A stretch of DNA of 64,000 nucleotides from Pseudobdellovibrionaceae bacterium (GTDB lineage: Bacteria; Bdellovibrionota; Bdellovibrionia; Bdellovibrionales; Bdellovibrionaceae). The translations under genes and the position numbers were made by a program. Within the stretch, counting starts at the first letter, position 1. Each line of letters starts with the position of its first letter. Under the pieces are notes generated by a model. That model worked only from the letters and a program-made list of their open reading frames with translations, was not told the origin of the DNA and ran no database searches. Positions 16,192 through 24,961 of the stretch are shown piece by piece. The stretch is taken from the NCBI GenBank assembly GCA_016719575.1, contig JADJYV010000013.1:1550001-1614000 (forward strand), read 5' to 3'.

Positions 16192-17091
16192 ATGTCTAAA
16201 GTCAAGAAAGCCATTATTCCTGCCGCCGGTTTAGGGACAAGATTTTTACCTGCAACCAAAACAGTCCCTAAAGAAATGCTCACTATTGTCGATGCACCAA
16301 TTATTTTTTATGTCGTTGAAGAGGCCGTTAAAGCGGGAATTGAGGACATTGTTCTCATTGCTGGCCGTGGCAAACATTCTATCGAGGATTTTTTCGATAC
16401 TTCGTATGAACTTGAAGATCGCCTTGCTAAAGAGGGCAAAAGTCATCTTCTCGATCGCCTCGCCCACATTCGAAGCATGGCAAACATCATTAGTATCCGT
16501 CAAAAACAAGCCTTGGGTCTTGGTCATGCCGTCCTTAGTGGCCTTCCCGTGGTTGGAAAAGAACCCTTCGCCGTCCTCCTTGGAGACGAAATAACCATGG
16601 GTTTTCGCGGCGAACCAAACGTCACCGCGCAATTAGTTAGTTCCTTTAATGAAACCGAGACATCCACAATTGCCATCATGGAAGTCTTAGAAAAGGATGT
16701 TTCAAAATACGGAATCGCCGATGTCGAGGAAGTAAAGCCTGGATTTTTCAAGGTGAATTCTCTCATTGAAAAGCCAAAACCACATCAAACGAAAAGTCGC
16801 TGGGCTCTGCCTGGCCGCTATGTTTTCGATTCCGAAATTATGAACCTGCTAAAAAATGCCACGCCCTCACTTAATGGTGAAATTCAACTTACTGACAGCA
16901 TGAAAGTCCTCTGCGAATCTAGAGGACTCAATGCGATGACATTTAAGGCAAATCGCTACGATGCTGGGGACAAATTAGGCTACCTTCAAGCAAATATCGA
17001 ACTGGGTCTTCGCAATCCTGAATTGCAATCGGGCCTTAGAGATTATATCTTAGCGATATCTAAAAAGCTTAAAAATGGATTTTTGGAATGA
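16192..17091 (+). CDS. galU: UTP-glucose-1-phosphate uridylyltransferase
   Basis: 299-residue nucleotidyltransferase making UDP-glucose for envelope polysaccharides. The nucleotide-binding start A-A-G-L-G-T-R-F-L-P-A-T-K near residues 11-23 with K-E-M-L, the metal-site G-D-E-I-like motif (L-L-G-D-E-I) and the substrate-binding E-K-P and D-A-G-D-K-L-G-Y-L motifs are all present. AGGA precedes the ATG. It overlaps the next gene by an ATGA, as that gene does priA, so the three are one operon. Confidence 0.95.
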   Translation: MSKVKKAIIPAAGLGTRFLPATKTVPKEMLTIVDAPIIFYVVEEAVKAGIEDIVLIAGRGKHSIEDFFDTSYELEDRLAKEGKSHLLDRLAHIRSMANIISIRQKQALGLGHAVLSGLPVVGKEPFAVLLGDEITMGFRGEPNVTAQLVSSFNETETSTIAIMEVLEKDVSKYGIADVEEVKPGFFKVNSLIEKPKPHQTKSRWALPGRYVFDSEIMNLLKNATPSLNGEIQLTDSMKVLCESRGLNAMTFKANRYDAGDKLGYLQANIELGLRNPELQSGLRDYILAISKKLKNGFLE

Positions 17092-17918
17092 CTACAATTA
17101 TCGCCCTTTTCCTAACCACAGCCTTCGCGTACATCCCTCCATCTCGCATGATCTTAGAGCGAGTTTCCGAAAATAGCGGCTCTGGAGTTTATGCACTTGA
17201 ACAAGAGGTTCAGTTCAGCAACGCCCAAGAGTCCTTATTCTTAAAGGAAAACTGGCTTATTGAAAGTGATCAATCAATGAGCCTAGTGGTCACCGGAACA
17301 AAGGATTTGAAAGATCAAATCAAAATGCACTTTGTCTATGCGGGCGGCCTTCGTTGGAGCCTCTCTTCAAAAAGAGAAAGTCAAAGATTGTCCGAAGATT
17401 TTCTCGAAAAATATTTTCACCTGAGAACAACAGATCGCTTGGCCGCAGCGCTCTTGCAAATAAAAGTGTTGCCACCACACGCTCTTGGCAAAAAACCTCT
17501 GCCAAAAACTGTCGACGGATTTAAAAACGAGCCCGAGGATTTTGTCCGCCTATCGAAAACAGGCGGAGTGGTCAATTATGCCTATGGCCTTCCCTCTCCG
17601 GTAGATGGCATAGCAAATTCAGGCCTTTGGATCGAGCAGGATCAGTTTTACATTCGCAAACTACGACTTCCTAGTCAGGTAGAAATCAGTGCCGATAATT
17701 ATAATGCCTATTCTCGTGGATTAAGCCTTCCAAAAATTCGAACCATTCGTTGGGGCCAAAACACCGTTACCATTCGCCTCATTAGCGTGTCTGGAAAAGC
17801 CCCAAATACCTCAGGCCAATTTCAACCCAGCTCTCTCAACACTCCAGTAAAATTAGATGGCCTAAATAATCTTCCCGCTAAAGATGTTGTCACTGAATTC
17901 TATTCGAGGTTTCGATGA
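17088..17918 (+). CDS. Exported protein of unknown function between galU and priA
   Basis: 276 residues with a short signal sequence (M-T-T-I-I-A-L-F-L-T-T-A-F-A, cleavage near residue 14). The mature protein is beta-rich with no cysteines and a Ser/Thr/Asn-rich C-terminal third. I recognise no family. It is translationally coupled at both ends (4-base overlaps with galU and priA), which says it is expressed with them but not what it does. Confidence 0.7.
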   Translation: MTTIIALFLTTAFAYIPPSRMILERVSENSGSGVYALEQEVQFSNAQESLFLKENWLIESDQSMSLVVTGTKDLKDQIKMHFVYAGGLRWSLSSKRESQRLSEDFLEKYFHLRTTDRLAAALLQIKVLPPHALGKKPLPKTVDGFKNEPEDFVRLSKTGGVVNYAYGLPSPVDGIANSGLWIEQDQFYIRKLRLPSQVEISADNYNAYSRGLSLPKIRTIRWGQNTVTIRLISVSGKAPNTSGQFQPSSLNTPVKLDGLNNLPAKDVVTEFYSRFR

Positions 17919-19975
17919 GCGAGGCACCTCTTTGGAAGGTGGCTGTCGACGCTCCGCTTCCTGAGGCTCTGACATACGCTCAAGCGCCAGACTTGACAAG
18001 TTTTCGGCGGGGTCAATTGGTTACAGTACCACTCGGAAAGGGAAATCGCTCAACAAAAGGCCTCATTCTTGGTCGCTGCACAAGTGTTGTTCCTAATAAT
18101 GCAAAACTGAAATCAATCTTACATCTGGATCAAGATTATCCAACTCTTTCAGAACCTTTTGTAAAGTGGATTGAATGGCTTTCGAACTACTACATTTATC
18201 CAATTGGGAGAGTCGCGCAACTTGCCTATCCCCCGCTGCGCAAACAAGAAAAACCACGCAAATCGAATCGCTCGCCTGTAATTCCTAGTGAGCAAATCGA
18301 ATCCCCGCCTCTTATGACGGAGGAGCAGGCCAGGTGTGTCAATGCGATTTCTCAGTTTAAAAACTTTTCTTCACACCTGGTTTTTGGGGTCACGGGCTCT
18401 GGAAAAACAGAAATTTATTTGCGTCTCCTCGAAAAGGTTTTAAACGAAGGAAAATCTGGAGTTGTTCTCGTGCCAGAGATTTCGCTTACCCCACAATTGA
18501 TACAAAGATTCGCTCGGCGCTTCGGAGACAAAATCGCTGCAATACACTCTCAGTTGACCGACCGCGAACGCACTAACCAGTGGTGGGACCTTATCGAGGG
18601 CCGTAAATCCATTTTGATTGGCGCGCGCTCGGCGCTATTTTGCCCACTACCTAACGTAGGCATGATCATCGTCGACGAAGAGCACGAGCCGAGCTACAAA
18701 CAAGACGAAAAACTGAAGTACCATGGGCGCGATGCGGCCGTGATGCTCGCAAAATTTATAGATTGCCCGATTGTTTTGGGCTCAGCAACACCGAGTCTCG
18801 AGACTTGGAAAAACGCTCTAGATGGAAAGTACCAACTTCATCAACTCAAAAGCCGCGTTGCAAACAGAGCCCTGCCAACGATAACAGTGGTCGACCTCCG
18901 GGATCAAAAATCATCAGAAGAGCTCCAGCAGCAAAGCAAAGAGAAATACTCAAATCTACCTTTTTGGCTAACCCCGACTCTTTATGAAAAGATACAGGAA
19001 ACTTTAAAAAACAACGATCAAGTAGCCCTGTTTTTAAATCGCAGAGGGGTCGCCCAAATGATTATTTGCCCCGCCTGCGGCCACACCCGCGAGTGCCCAA
19101 ACTGCGATATTAATCTCACTTTGCACGCCCAATCACATCTCATTTGCCACTACTGCGATTACCACGAGAACTTGAAGGAGCACTGCCCCGACTGCAAAGA
19201 AGGGCATCTTGAGGCCATCGGCCTTGGCACTGAGCTCTTAGAAAAAGATCTTGCCAAACTCTTTCCCGGACATAAAATTTCGCGGGCTGATCGGGACGAA
19301 ATTCAAAATCGCTCGGAACTAGAAACTCTCATTTCAGAAATGGAAACTGGTGAGATTGATATTCTTGTCGGCACACAGATGATTGCAAAGGGTCTCGACT
19401 TTCCAAAACTCAAACTTGTAGGTCTCGTTTTAGCAGATGTCGGTTTTAATCTTCCGGACTTTCGCGCGACAGAGAGAAGTTTTCAGTTAATCACGCAGAT
19501 GAGTGGTCGCTCAGGCCGCCATGTCCGCGAAGGAGAAGACCCAGGCGCTGTTATCGTTCAAACATTTAACCCCGAACATGAAAGTTTAATTTTCGCCCAG
19601 AAGAACGATTTTATCGGATTTGCCTCTCACGAATTAAGTACTCGTGCCCAACTCAACTACCCACCATCTGGAAAACTTTTGGGATTTCGCATACAGGGGA
19701 GTAAGCTTAGCAACGTAGAAAGTGCCGCTCGACTTTTGTCCAAAAGAGCCCAGTCTTTAAAATCTCAATTTACGCAATACCAAAGAGTAGAAATCCTGGG
19801 ACCCGCGGAAGCCCCCCTTGCAAAGCTTCGTGGACAATTTCGCTTTCACTTACTTATAAAAGGCAACCAGGCCTCCTCCCTCAATAGCTTTGCTCGACAA
19901 ACGATGGGTGACGAAGATTGGGTACCCAGCGGAATCCGCATTATTATCGACGTCGATCCAATCAATTTACTGTAA
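17915..19975 (+). CDS. priA: Primosomal replication-restart helicase PriA
   Basis: 686-residue superfamily 2 3'-5' helicase that reloads the replisome at stalled forks. An N-terminal DNA-binding domain (about 1-110) is followed by Walker A G-V-T-G-S-G-K-T-E near residue 160, the D-E-E-H box near 254, the eight-cysteine zinc module (C-P-A-C, C-P-N-C, C-H-Y-C, C-P-D-C, about 385-430) embedded between helicase lobes, and G-T-Q-M-I-A-K-G. All hallmark motifs are intact. It overlaps the upstream gene by ATGA. Confidence 0.95.
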   Translation: MSEAPLWKVAVDAPLPEALTYAQAPDLTSFRRGQLVTVPLGKGNRSTKGLILGRCTSVVPNNAKLKSILHLDQDYPTLSEPFVKWIEWLSNYYIYPIGRVAQLAYPPLRKQEKPRKSNRSPVIPSEQIESPPLMTEEQARCVNAISQFKNFSSHLVFGVTGSGKTEIYLRLLEKVLNEGKSGVVLVPEISLTPQLIQRFARRFGDKIAAIHSQLTDRERTNQWWDLIEGRKSILIGARSALFCPLPNVGMIIVDEEHEPSYKQDEKLKYHGRDAAVMLAKFIDCPIVLGSATPSLETWKNALDGKYQLHQLKSRVANRALPTITVVDLRDQKSSEELQQQSKEKYSNLPFWLTPTLYEKIQETLKNNDQVALFLNRRGVAQMIICPACGHTRECPNCDINLTLHAQSHLICHYCDYHENLKEHCPDCKEGHLEAIGLGTELLEKDLAKLFPGHKISRADRDEIQNRSELETLISEMETGEIDILVGTQMIAKGLDFPKLKLVGLVLADVGFNLPDFRATERSFQLITQMSGRSGRHVREGEDPGAVIVQTFNPEHESLIFAQKNDFIGFASHELSTRAQLNYPPSGKLLGFRIQGSKLSNVESAARLLSKRAQSLKSQFTQYQRVEILGPAEAPLAKLRGQFRFHLLIKGNQASSLNSFARQTMGDEDWVPSGIRIIIDVDPINLL

Positions 19976-20031
19976 GTTGGACAAATGCTTTTTTGACTGT
20001 AGAATAGGAGTTTGAGGAAGGGTTATCTCTT

Positions 20032-20862
20032 ATGGTCCAATGTCCACGCTGCGGAATACAGGTCACAGAATTACATCCTGTACCCTCAGAACTCGCCATG
20101 AAAATGCAGGCCGCCGGGACCTCTGTGCCCACTCAGGTTTGCGTTGGCTGTAACACTGAAATTCAACGAACAGTGGCCGCAAGTAGTGGCGGAATCTTGA
20201 TGGCTCAAGAGCGAGCCAAAGAACAGCACCGAATGCAATTGTGGAAAAACCGAGTGCAACTTATTAAGCAAGCGCGAATGTGCATGAGCCAAAAGATGTA
20301 CACACAAGCGGCGGCGGCCTATGAAAAATATATTAAAATAATGGAAATTGTTTTTGAGTGCAAAAAAGGCGAATTAAAGCCAGAGCTTTTCAAAGAAAGT
20401 GCGAGGCATACCGAACTAACTGTTGTTGCCTCCGTCTATTGGGACTTGCTGCGTATTTATGACATGAATGAACGCTACGCTGATCGCCAAAGCATTTGCG
20501 CAAAACAGTTAGCAAGTTTTATTCGGTACACTCCGATTTATTCAGACATTATCCGTAGAGCAGAAATTTTTCAGCGGTCGGCAAAAAATCCAGCCATAAT
20601 TAAACAGTTTTTAAAAATGTCCTCAGAAAGTCGCCCTCGCTGTTTTATTGCTACTGCGGCCTTCGAAAGCGCTTATTCTCCTGAGGTTCTACAGCTACGC
20701 CAATTTAGAGATCAGGTTTTAAAAAAGCACACGCTTGGTAGAGCCTTTGTCTACTACTACTACAAACTGTCTCCAAGAATTGCCTGCGCACTGGATAGGC
20801 ATCCCTGGGCAAAACCGCCTGTCCGAGCGCTCTTGAGATCTTTGATTAGACGCGTCACCTAA
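20032..20862 (+). CDS. Zinc-ribbon protein with C-terminal CFI-box domain
   Basis: 276 residues. An N-terminal C-P-R-C (residues 4-7) and C-V-G-C (about 38-41) likely bind zinc. The middle is helical. From Cys204 comes C-F-I-A-T-A-A-F-E-S followed by L-R-Q-F-R-D-Q-V-L, G-R-A-F-V-Y-Y-Y-Y, S-P-R-I-A, the pattern of the CFI-box-CTERM domain found at the end of many otherwise unrelated bacterial proteins. The role of that domain is not established. Start is the ATG at 20032. No membrane segment before the box. Partner unknown. Confidence 0.7.
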   Translation: MVQCPRCGIQVTELHPVPSELAMKMQAAGTSVPTQVCVGCNTEIQRTVAASSGGILMAQERAKEQHRMQLWKNRVQLIKQARMCMSQKMYTQAAAAYEKYIKIMEIVFECKKGELKPELFKESARHTELTVVASVYWDLLRIYDMNERYADRQSICAKQLASFIRYTPIYSDIIRRAEIFQRSAKNPAIIKQFLKMSSESRPRCFIATAAFESAYSPEVLQLRQFRDQVLKKHTLGRAFVYYYYKLSPRIACALDRHPWAKPPVRALLRSLIRRVT

Positions 20863-20888
20863 CTTTGCAACTCTTTGCACTTGCAAAG
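20863..20888. repeat. Perfect inverted repeat after the CFI-box gene
   Basis: CTTTGCAA (20863-20870) and TTGCAAAG (20881-20888) are separated by ten bases that themselves repeat CTTTGCA. There is no T-run, so it is either a weak hairpin or a binding site in front of the next gene. Confidence 0.5.
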
Positions 20889-20915
20889 GCTGGTTCGCTT
20901 AGGGATGGTTGAGTC

Positions 20916-22055
20916 ATGGCGCAAAAAAGATCTGCAAATCACATTTATGACTACGCAATTATCGGAAGCGGACTGTGCGGGCTAAGTATCGCAGCCGCAT
21001 TAAGTCCCTTTACAAACAACATCGCTCTTTTAGAAAGTAGCGATTTGTTTGGTGGAGCGAATCGTCCCATTAAATTTCCGACAGGAATAGTAAACAACGG
21101 CCTTCGCTTCGTTCCAAATACCGAGAGTGCCATCAAGGCCTTGAACTTTTTGGAGGATATGCTTGGAGTAAAAGTCATTAACGGCATAAATGACACCCCA
21201 CCCATCACTTACAACGCTGGTTCATTTAAGCCCTTTGTGGGCTTTGGCGAAAACCCTCCGCCATTTTATGAAGAACTCAACTACTTTACATCAAATCAGC
21301 ATTTGGTTTTAAACTTAGAGCCCTATGCGTGGACACAGCTCCTATTTGAACGGTTTCAAGGGGACTTTTTGCCACGATCTTACGTGACCAAATTTCACAC
21401 CTCGGATTCTAAGGCGACTCATATCACAATTAACGGTGCAAAAACGTTAAACGCCCATAACTTTATTTTCTGTGGATCCATAAAAGACCTTGCACTTCTT
21501 TTACCTGACGACTCACTCGGTGCGCGGGCAAAACAAAAACTGAATAAAAATATATATTGGACTGGTCTGAGCCTTGATCTTTGCCACTCCCACGAAGTAA
21601 CAAATTCATCCGCAGTTCACGTCCTAAACGGAACTACCGAAGACGAAATTGGCCCCTGTGTTGGCAAGTTCTCACCTTCATTTTTTGACCAAGAAAAATC
21701 ACTCCAGGCGTCGCAGTGGATGACTTTTATTGAAGAAGAAGTTACCGAAGACAGCGAGGTCGTTGCGACCACTCTCAAGAAAATTAAACGACAAATTAAA
21801 CGCGCTTACCCAGAGGCGCTTGAGTCACTCGTACTCGAAAGAATTATTGTTAGTCCACTTCTCGCCGGAAACGGTGAGCTGAAGCTTAATTCAAACCAAT
21901 CCCTTCCGAGCGTTGAAAATCTTTGGATTGGTTCTGCCGCCGCAAACCCGCAAAAAAACCTCATCGGAGGGCTCCTGCAAGCTCATCTTATAGTTGCAGC
22001 GTTGGGCTTTGAGGTCGGCACCACGGCTTCGGTCTTGCCCACAATAGAAGTCTAG
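20916..22055 (+). CDS. FAD/NAD(P)-binding oxidoreductase (amine-oxidase-like)
   Basis: 379 residues with an N-terminal dinucleotide fold (I-I-G-S-G-L-C-G-L-S near residue 15, then L-L-E-S-S-D-L-F-G-G-A ending the beta-alpha-beta unit) and a C-terminal I-G-S-A-A-A-N-P typical of the second FAD contact in amine oxidases, protoporphyrinogen oxidases and related enzymes. The substrate domain between them does not match a specific enzyme I know. ATG at 20916 is preceded by AGGGATGG. A terminator-like hairpin follows. Confidence 0.65.
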   Translation: MAQKRSANHIYDYAIIGSGLCGLSIAAALSPFTNNIALLESSDLFGGANRPIKFPTGIVNNGLRFVPNTESAIKALNFLEDMLGVKVINGINDTPPITYNAGSFKPFVGFGENPPPFYEELNYFTSNQHLVLNLEPYAWTQLLFERFQGDFLPRSYVTKFHTSDSKATHITINGAKTLNAHNFIFCGSIKDLALLLPDDSLGARAKQKLNKNIYWTGLSLDLCHSHEVTNSSAVHVLNGTTEDEIGPCVGKFSPSFFDQEKSLQASQWMTFIEEEVTEDSEVVATTLKKIKRQIKRAYPEALESLVLERIIVSPLLAGNGELKLNSNQSLPSVENLWIGSAAANPQKNLIGGLLQAHLIVAALGFEVGTTASVLPTIEV

Positions 22056-22104
22056 TATTTCATAGAATATTCGTTTGTTGATCCTGCAAAGGTCTGGAAT
22101 TTAC

Positions 22105-22126
22105 CAAGGCATTTGTCTTGATTTTT
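22105..22126 (+). terminator. Terminator-like hairpin after the flavoprotein gene
   Basis: CAAGGC and GTCTTG pair across an ATTT loop (six pairs, one G-U) and are followed by ATTTTTG. The stem is weak but well placed. Confidence 0.45.
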
Positions 22127-22207
22127 GTACTCTATTCTCAATTCTCTCATAGGCACTAATTCCCTCTTGTAACGTTAAAGATGTCGCATTTTGGCGAAGG
22201 GGGGCTC

Positions 22208-22819
22208 ATGGCCATTTTAAAGTGCATGATTATGGTTTTCTTTTTTGCTCAAGCCACGCAGGCCTCATACGGTGATCAAAAAATTTTGCAAATGTATGAT
22301 TATCTTGATCCTCAAAACATTGTCCCTGATAAAGCGCTCGCAGATGCCGTCCTTTATTTCGAAAACAACAAGGCTAGAATTTCGAATAAAAATTTTATTT
22401 CGGTCATCGATTACACACAGAATTCCCGCGAAAACCGCTTTTACATCATCAATATGAATACCGGAGCCGTTTGGAACATCCATGTTGCCCATGGTAAAGG
22501 CTCAGACCCAGACTTTGATGGTCATGCCACTAGTTTTAGTAACCAATCTGGTTCTCTCAAAAGCTCACTCGGGTTTTACCTAACAGCAGAGACTTATTAT
22601 GGCGAACATGGCTTATCTCTCAGAATGGATGGCCTTTCGCCCTCGAACTCGAATGCGCGCCAACGCGCAATTGTAATCCACGGTGCAAGTTATGTTCAAA
22701 ATGTCGACCGAGTTCAGGGGCGCAGCTGGGGCTGTCCTGCTATTGCGCTTAACCTACGAGACCGAGTTATTGGGTTGCTAAAGGGTGGTAGTTTAATATA
22801 TGCGGCTTATGAAAAATAG
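22208..22819 (+). CDS. Murein L,D-transpeptidase catalytic-domain family protein (YkuD_2)
   Basis: About 203 residues. A GAAGGGGGG ribosome site points to the ATG at 22208 rather than 22181, giving a signal peptide ending A-T-Q-A (near residue 18). The C-terminal half carries H-V-A-H-G-K-G-S, I-V-I-H-G-A-S-Y and R-S-W-G-C-P-A, the His and Cys signature of the YkuD_2 family, so the catalytic Cys is present. These are secreted relatives of L,D-transpeptidases that use the third residue of the wall peptide. Bdellovibrio encodes many such enzymes, some used on prey wall; the exact role here is inference. Confidence 0.8.
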   Translation: MAILKCMIMVFFFAQATQASYGDQKILQMYDYLDPQNIVPDKALADAVLYFENNKARISNKNFISVIDYTQNSRENRFYIINMNTGAVWNIHVAHGKGSDPDFDGHATSFSNQSGSLKSSLGFYLTAETYYGEHGLSLRMDGLSPSNSNARQRAIVIHGASYVQNVDRVQGRSWGCPAIALNLRDRVIGLLKGGSLIYAAYEK

Positions 22820-22904
22820 TTTCTTGCTTCGACCGCTTTAACCGAAGAAAGCTTGAATTTATCGTCTTTGCTGTCTATGAGTTATTAGATTGGCTGGAGG
22901 ATTT

Positions 22905-24776
22905 ATGGCAATTCAAGAATTGAATGAAGAACAACTGCACTCTATGTCCCTCGAAGAAAAAGACGCTTGGTGGCTTAAAAATATCTACAAGGGAGACATG
23001 CCTCAACTAACTCTCCGCTCGGCACTAACTGGAATGATTCTTGGCGGAATCCTTAGTCTGACAAATCTATATATAGGCATTAAAACCGGCTGGACTCTTG
23101 GAGTTGGAATCTCATCCGTTATTTTGTCTTTCGCGTTCTTTAAGCTCATGGACAAAATGAAGTTGGGCGCCCCGATGACCATCCTTGAAAACAACGCCAT
23201 GCAATCGATAGCGACAAGTGCAGGCTATATGACGGCGCCACTCATGGCCTCGATTCCTGCCTACATGATGGTGACTGGAGAAGTTATACCCATGTGGCAA
23301 ACCTTTTGGTGGATCATTGTGCTGGCCATCCTTGGTGTGCTATTCGCCTTTCCATTAAAAAAACGCTATATCAACGACGAGCAAATGCCGTTTCCAGAAG
23401 GTTACGCTGCGGGCATTGTCTTGGATAGCCTCCACTCGGACCATGGCGCCGCTGGTGTTTTTAAAGCAAAACTCCTTGTTGGAGGAGCCGGCGTGTCTGC
23501 ACTCATTGAAATTCTACGAGCAGAGGCCGTTTTAAAAATTCTTAAAGTCCCCTTTTTGGCTATTCCCCAATATTGGGATGATTTTCTTTATAGGTTTGTA
23601 ACGCCTAGGTTGTTCAATCTTCCACTCAAGGACCTAACAATTCAATTCGACACATCGATTGTTATGCTCGGAACTGGTGGCTTAATGAGTATGAAAACCG
23701 CCATGTCGATTTTGATTGGCGGGTTGCTTAATTATTTCTTATGTGCGCCGCTGTTGATTAATGCTGGCGTAATCCCGGAGGCAAAGTTTAAGGCTATCGC
23801 GATGTGGGCACTATGGGGAGGAGCCTCGATTATGACAACCTCTTCTCTGTTTACATTTTTTTCAAAACCATCGTTAATTGTGGACTCCTTCCGAAAGAGT
23901 TTTTCAAAACAAAAAGTCAAACACGACGTTCTTGATAAAATTGAACTCCCAATGTGGATTTTTGCAGTTGGTATCCCGATCTTTGGCGCTGTGGTCGTTT
24001 ATCTCGGACACGTTTGGTTCGGCATCCATTATTGGCTAGGACTAATTGCTATTCCACTGGTTTTCGTTTTTACGCTTATTGCTGTCACCGCAACGGGCTT
24101 AACGGCGATCACGCCCGGCGGAGCCTTAGGTAAGCTGACTCAAATTACCTATGGAGTCCTGGCGCCAGGAAATGTGACGACAAATCTTATGACCGCAGGA
24201 ATTACCTCTGAAGTTTCACTCAATGCTAGTAATTTGCTTATGGATATCAAGCCCGCCTACATGCTTGGGGGAAAACCTCGCCATCAAGCTTTGGGTCATG
24301 TTTTAGGTGTCTTTGCGGGAGCCTTGATTGCTGTTCCCGTTTTTTACTCTCTCTTTAACGGAAATATCTCCTTATTTACCTCTGACTCTATGCCACTGCC
24401 TGGCGCTTCCATTTGGAAAGGTGTCGCTGAGGCTCTTACAAAAGGCCTCGGCAATTTGCATATTTCAGCTCAGGTTGCTGCCGGAGTGGGCGCAGCTCTT
24501 GGAATCGCAATTGAATATTTCAACAAAAAGAGCCGAGGACGCTTTCCTCTCTCTGGAGTGGGTCTCGGGCTAGGTTTTGTCTTAAGATTCACTGATGCTT
24601 GGTCAATGTCTTTGGGAACCTTGCTCTTCTGGCTTGCGAGAAAACGCTACAAAGACGAAAAAAGCTTTGGATATCGCGCGTTTGTAGACAACCAGGAAAC
24701 TCTCGCCGCCGGAATTATCGCTGGCGGATCTATCATTGGAATTATCTTAATGCTCATCGAGAACTCACTCGGCTAA
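22905..24776 (+). CDS. OPT-family oligopeptide/metal transporter
   Basis: About 623 residues, an inner-membrane protein with some 14-16 hydrophobic segments. Family features include Q-L-T-L-R-S-A-L-T-G-M-I-L-G near the start, N-L-Y-I-G-I-K-T-G-W, and the paired F-P-E-G-Y-A-A-G and M-T-T-S-S-L motifs. OPT members carry peptides or metal chelates by proton symport. A TTG at 22890 is in frame, but GGAGG at 22896-22900 indicates the ATG at 22905. It stands alone. A predator importing prey peptides is a plausible use, not shown by sequence. Confidence 0.85.
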   Translation: MAIQELNEEQLHSMSLEEKDAWWLKNIYKGDMPQLTLRSALTGMILGGILSLTNLYIGIKTGWTLGVGISSVILSFAFFKLMDKMKLGAPMTILENNAMQSIATSAGYMTAPLMASIPAYMMVTGEVIPMWQTFWWIIVLAILGVLFAFPLKKRYINDEQMPFPEGYAAGIVLDSLHSDHGAAGVFKAKLLVGGAGVSALIEILRAEAVLKILKVPFLAIPQYWDDFLYRFVTPRLFNLPLKDLTIQFDTSIVMLGTGGLMSMKTAMSILIGGLLNYFLCAPLLINAGVIPEAKFKAIAMWALWGGASIMTTSSLFTFFSKPSLIVDSFRKSFSKQKVKHDVLDKIELPMWIFAVGIPIFGAVVVYLGHVWFGIHYWLGLIAIPLVFVFTLIAVTATGLTAITPGGALGKLTQITYGVLAPGNVTTNLMTAGITSEVSLNASNLLMDIKPAYMLGGKPRHQALGHVLGVFAGALIAVPVFYSLFNGNISLFTSDSMPLPGASIWKGVAEALTKGLGNLHISAQVAAGVGAALGIAIEYFNKKSRGRFPLSGVGLGLGFVLRFTDAWSMSLGTLLFWLARKRYKDEKSFGYRAFVDNQETLAAGIIAGGSIIGIILMLIENSLG

Positions 24777-24792
24777 ACAACTATCCGACTCG

Positions 24793-24961
24793 GCGCGCCA
24801 TTGTCCTTGCTACCGATGGCGCCGTGTGATATCCCCAACAGCAACTATAACTCACTTTTCGACAAAAACTGGTCCCGGAAAAAATGGGAATTTCTTGCTC
24901 CTCCACTCACGAGAAGCAGGCTCTGTCGAAAAGGTGGCTAACCAGATAAAAGGAGAGACAC
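24793..24961 (+). promoter_or_regulatory. Structured rpsB leader
   Basis: The 185-base leader before rpsB holds an inverted repeat GGCGC-GCCAT / ATGGCGCC near 24793-24825 and a long-range perfect nine-base pair TTTTCGACA (24856-24864) with TGTCGAAAA (24924-24932), which would bring the 5' region next to the ribosome site (AAAGGAGAG near 24949). Autoregulation of rpsB by S2 through its leader is known in other bacteria; that these repeats do it here is inference. Confidence 0.4.
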
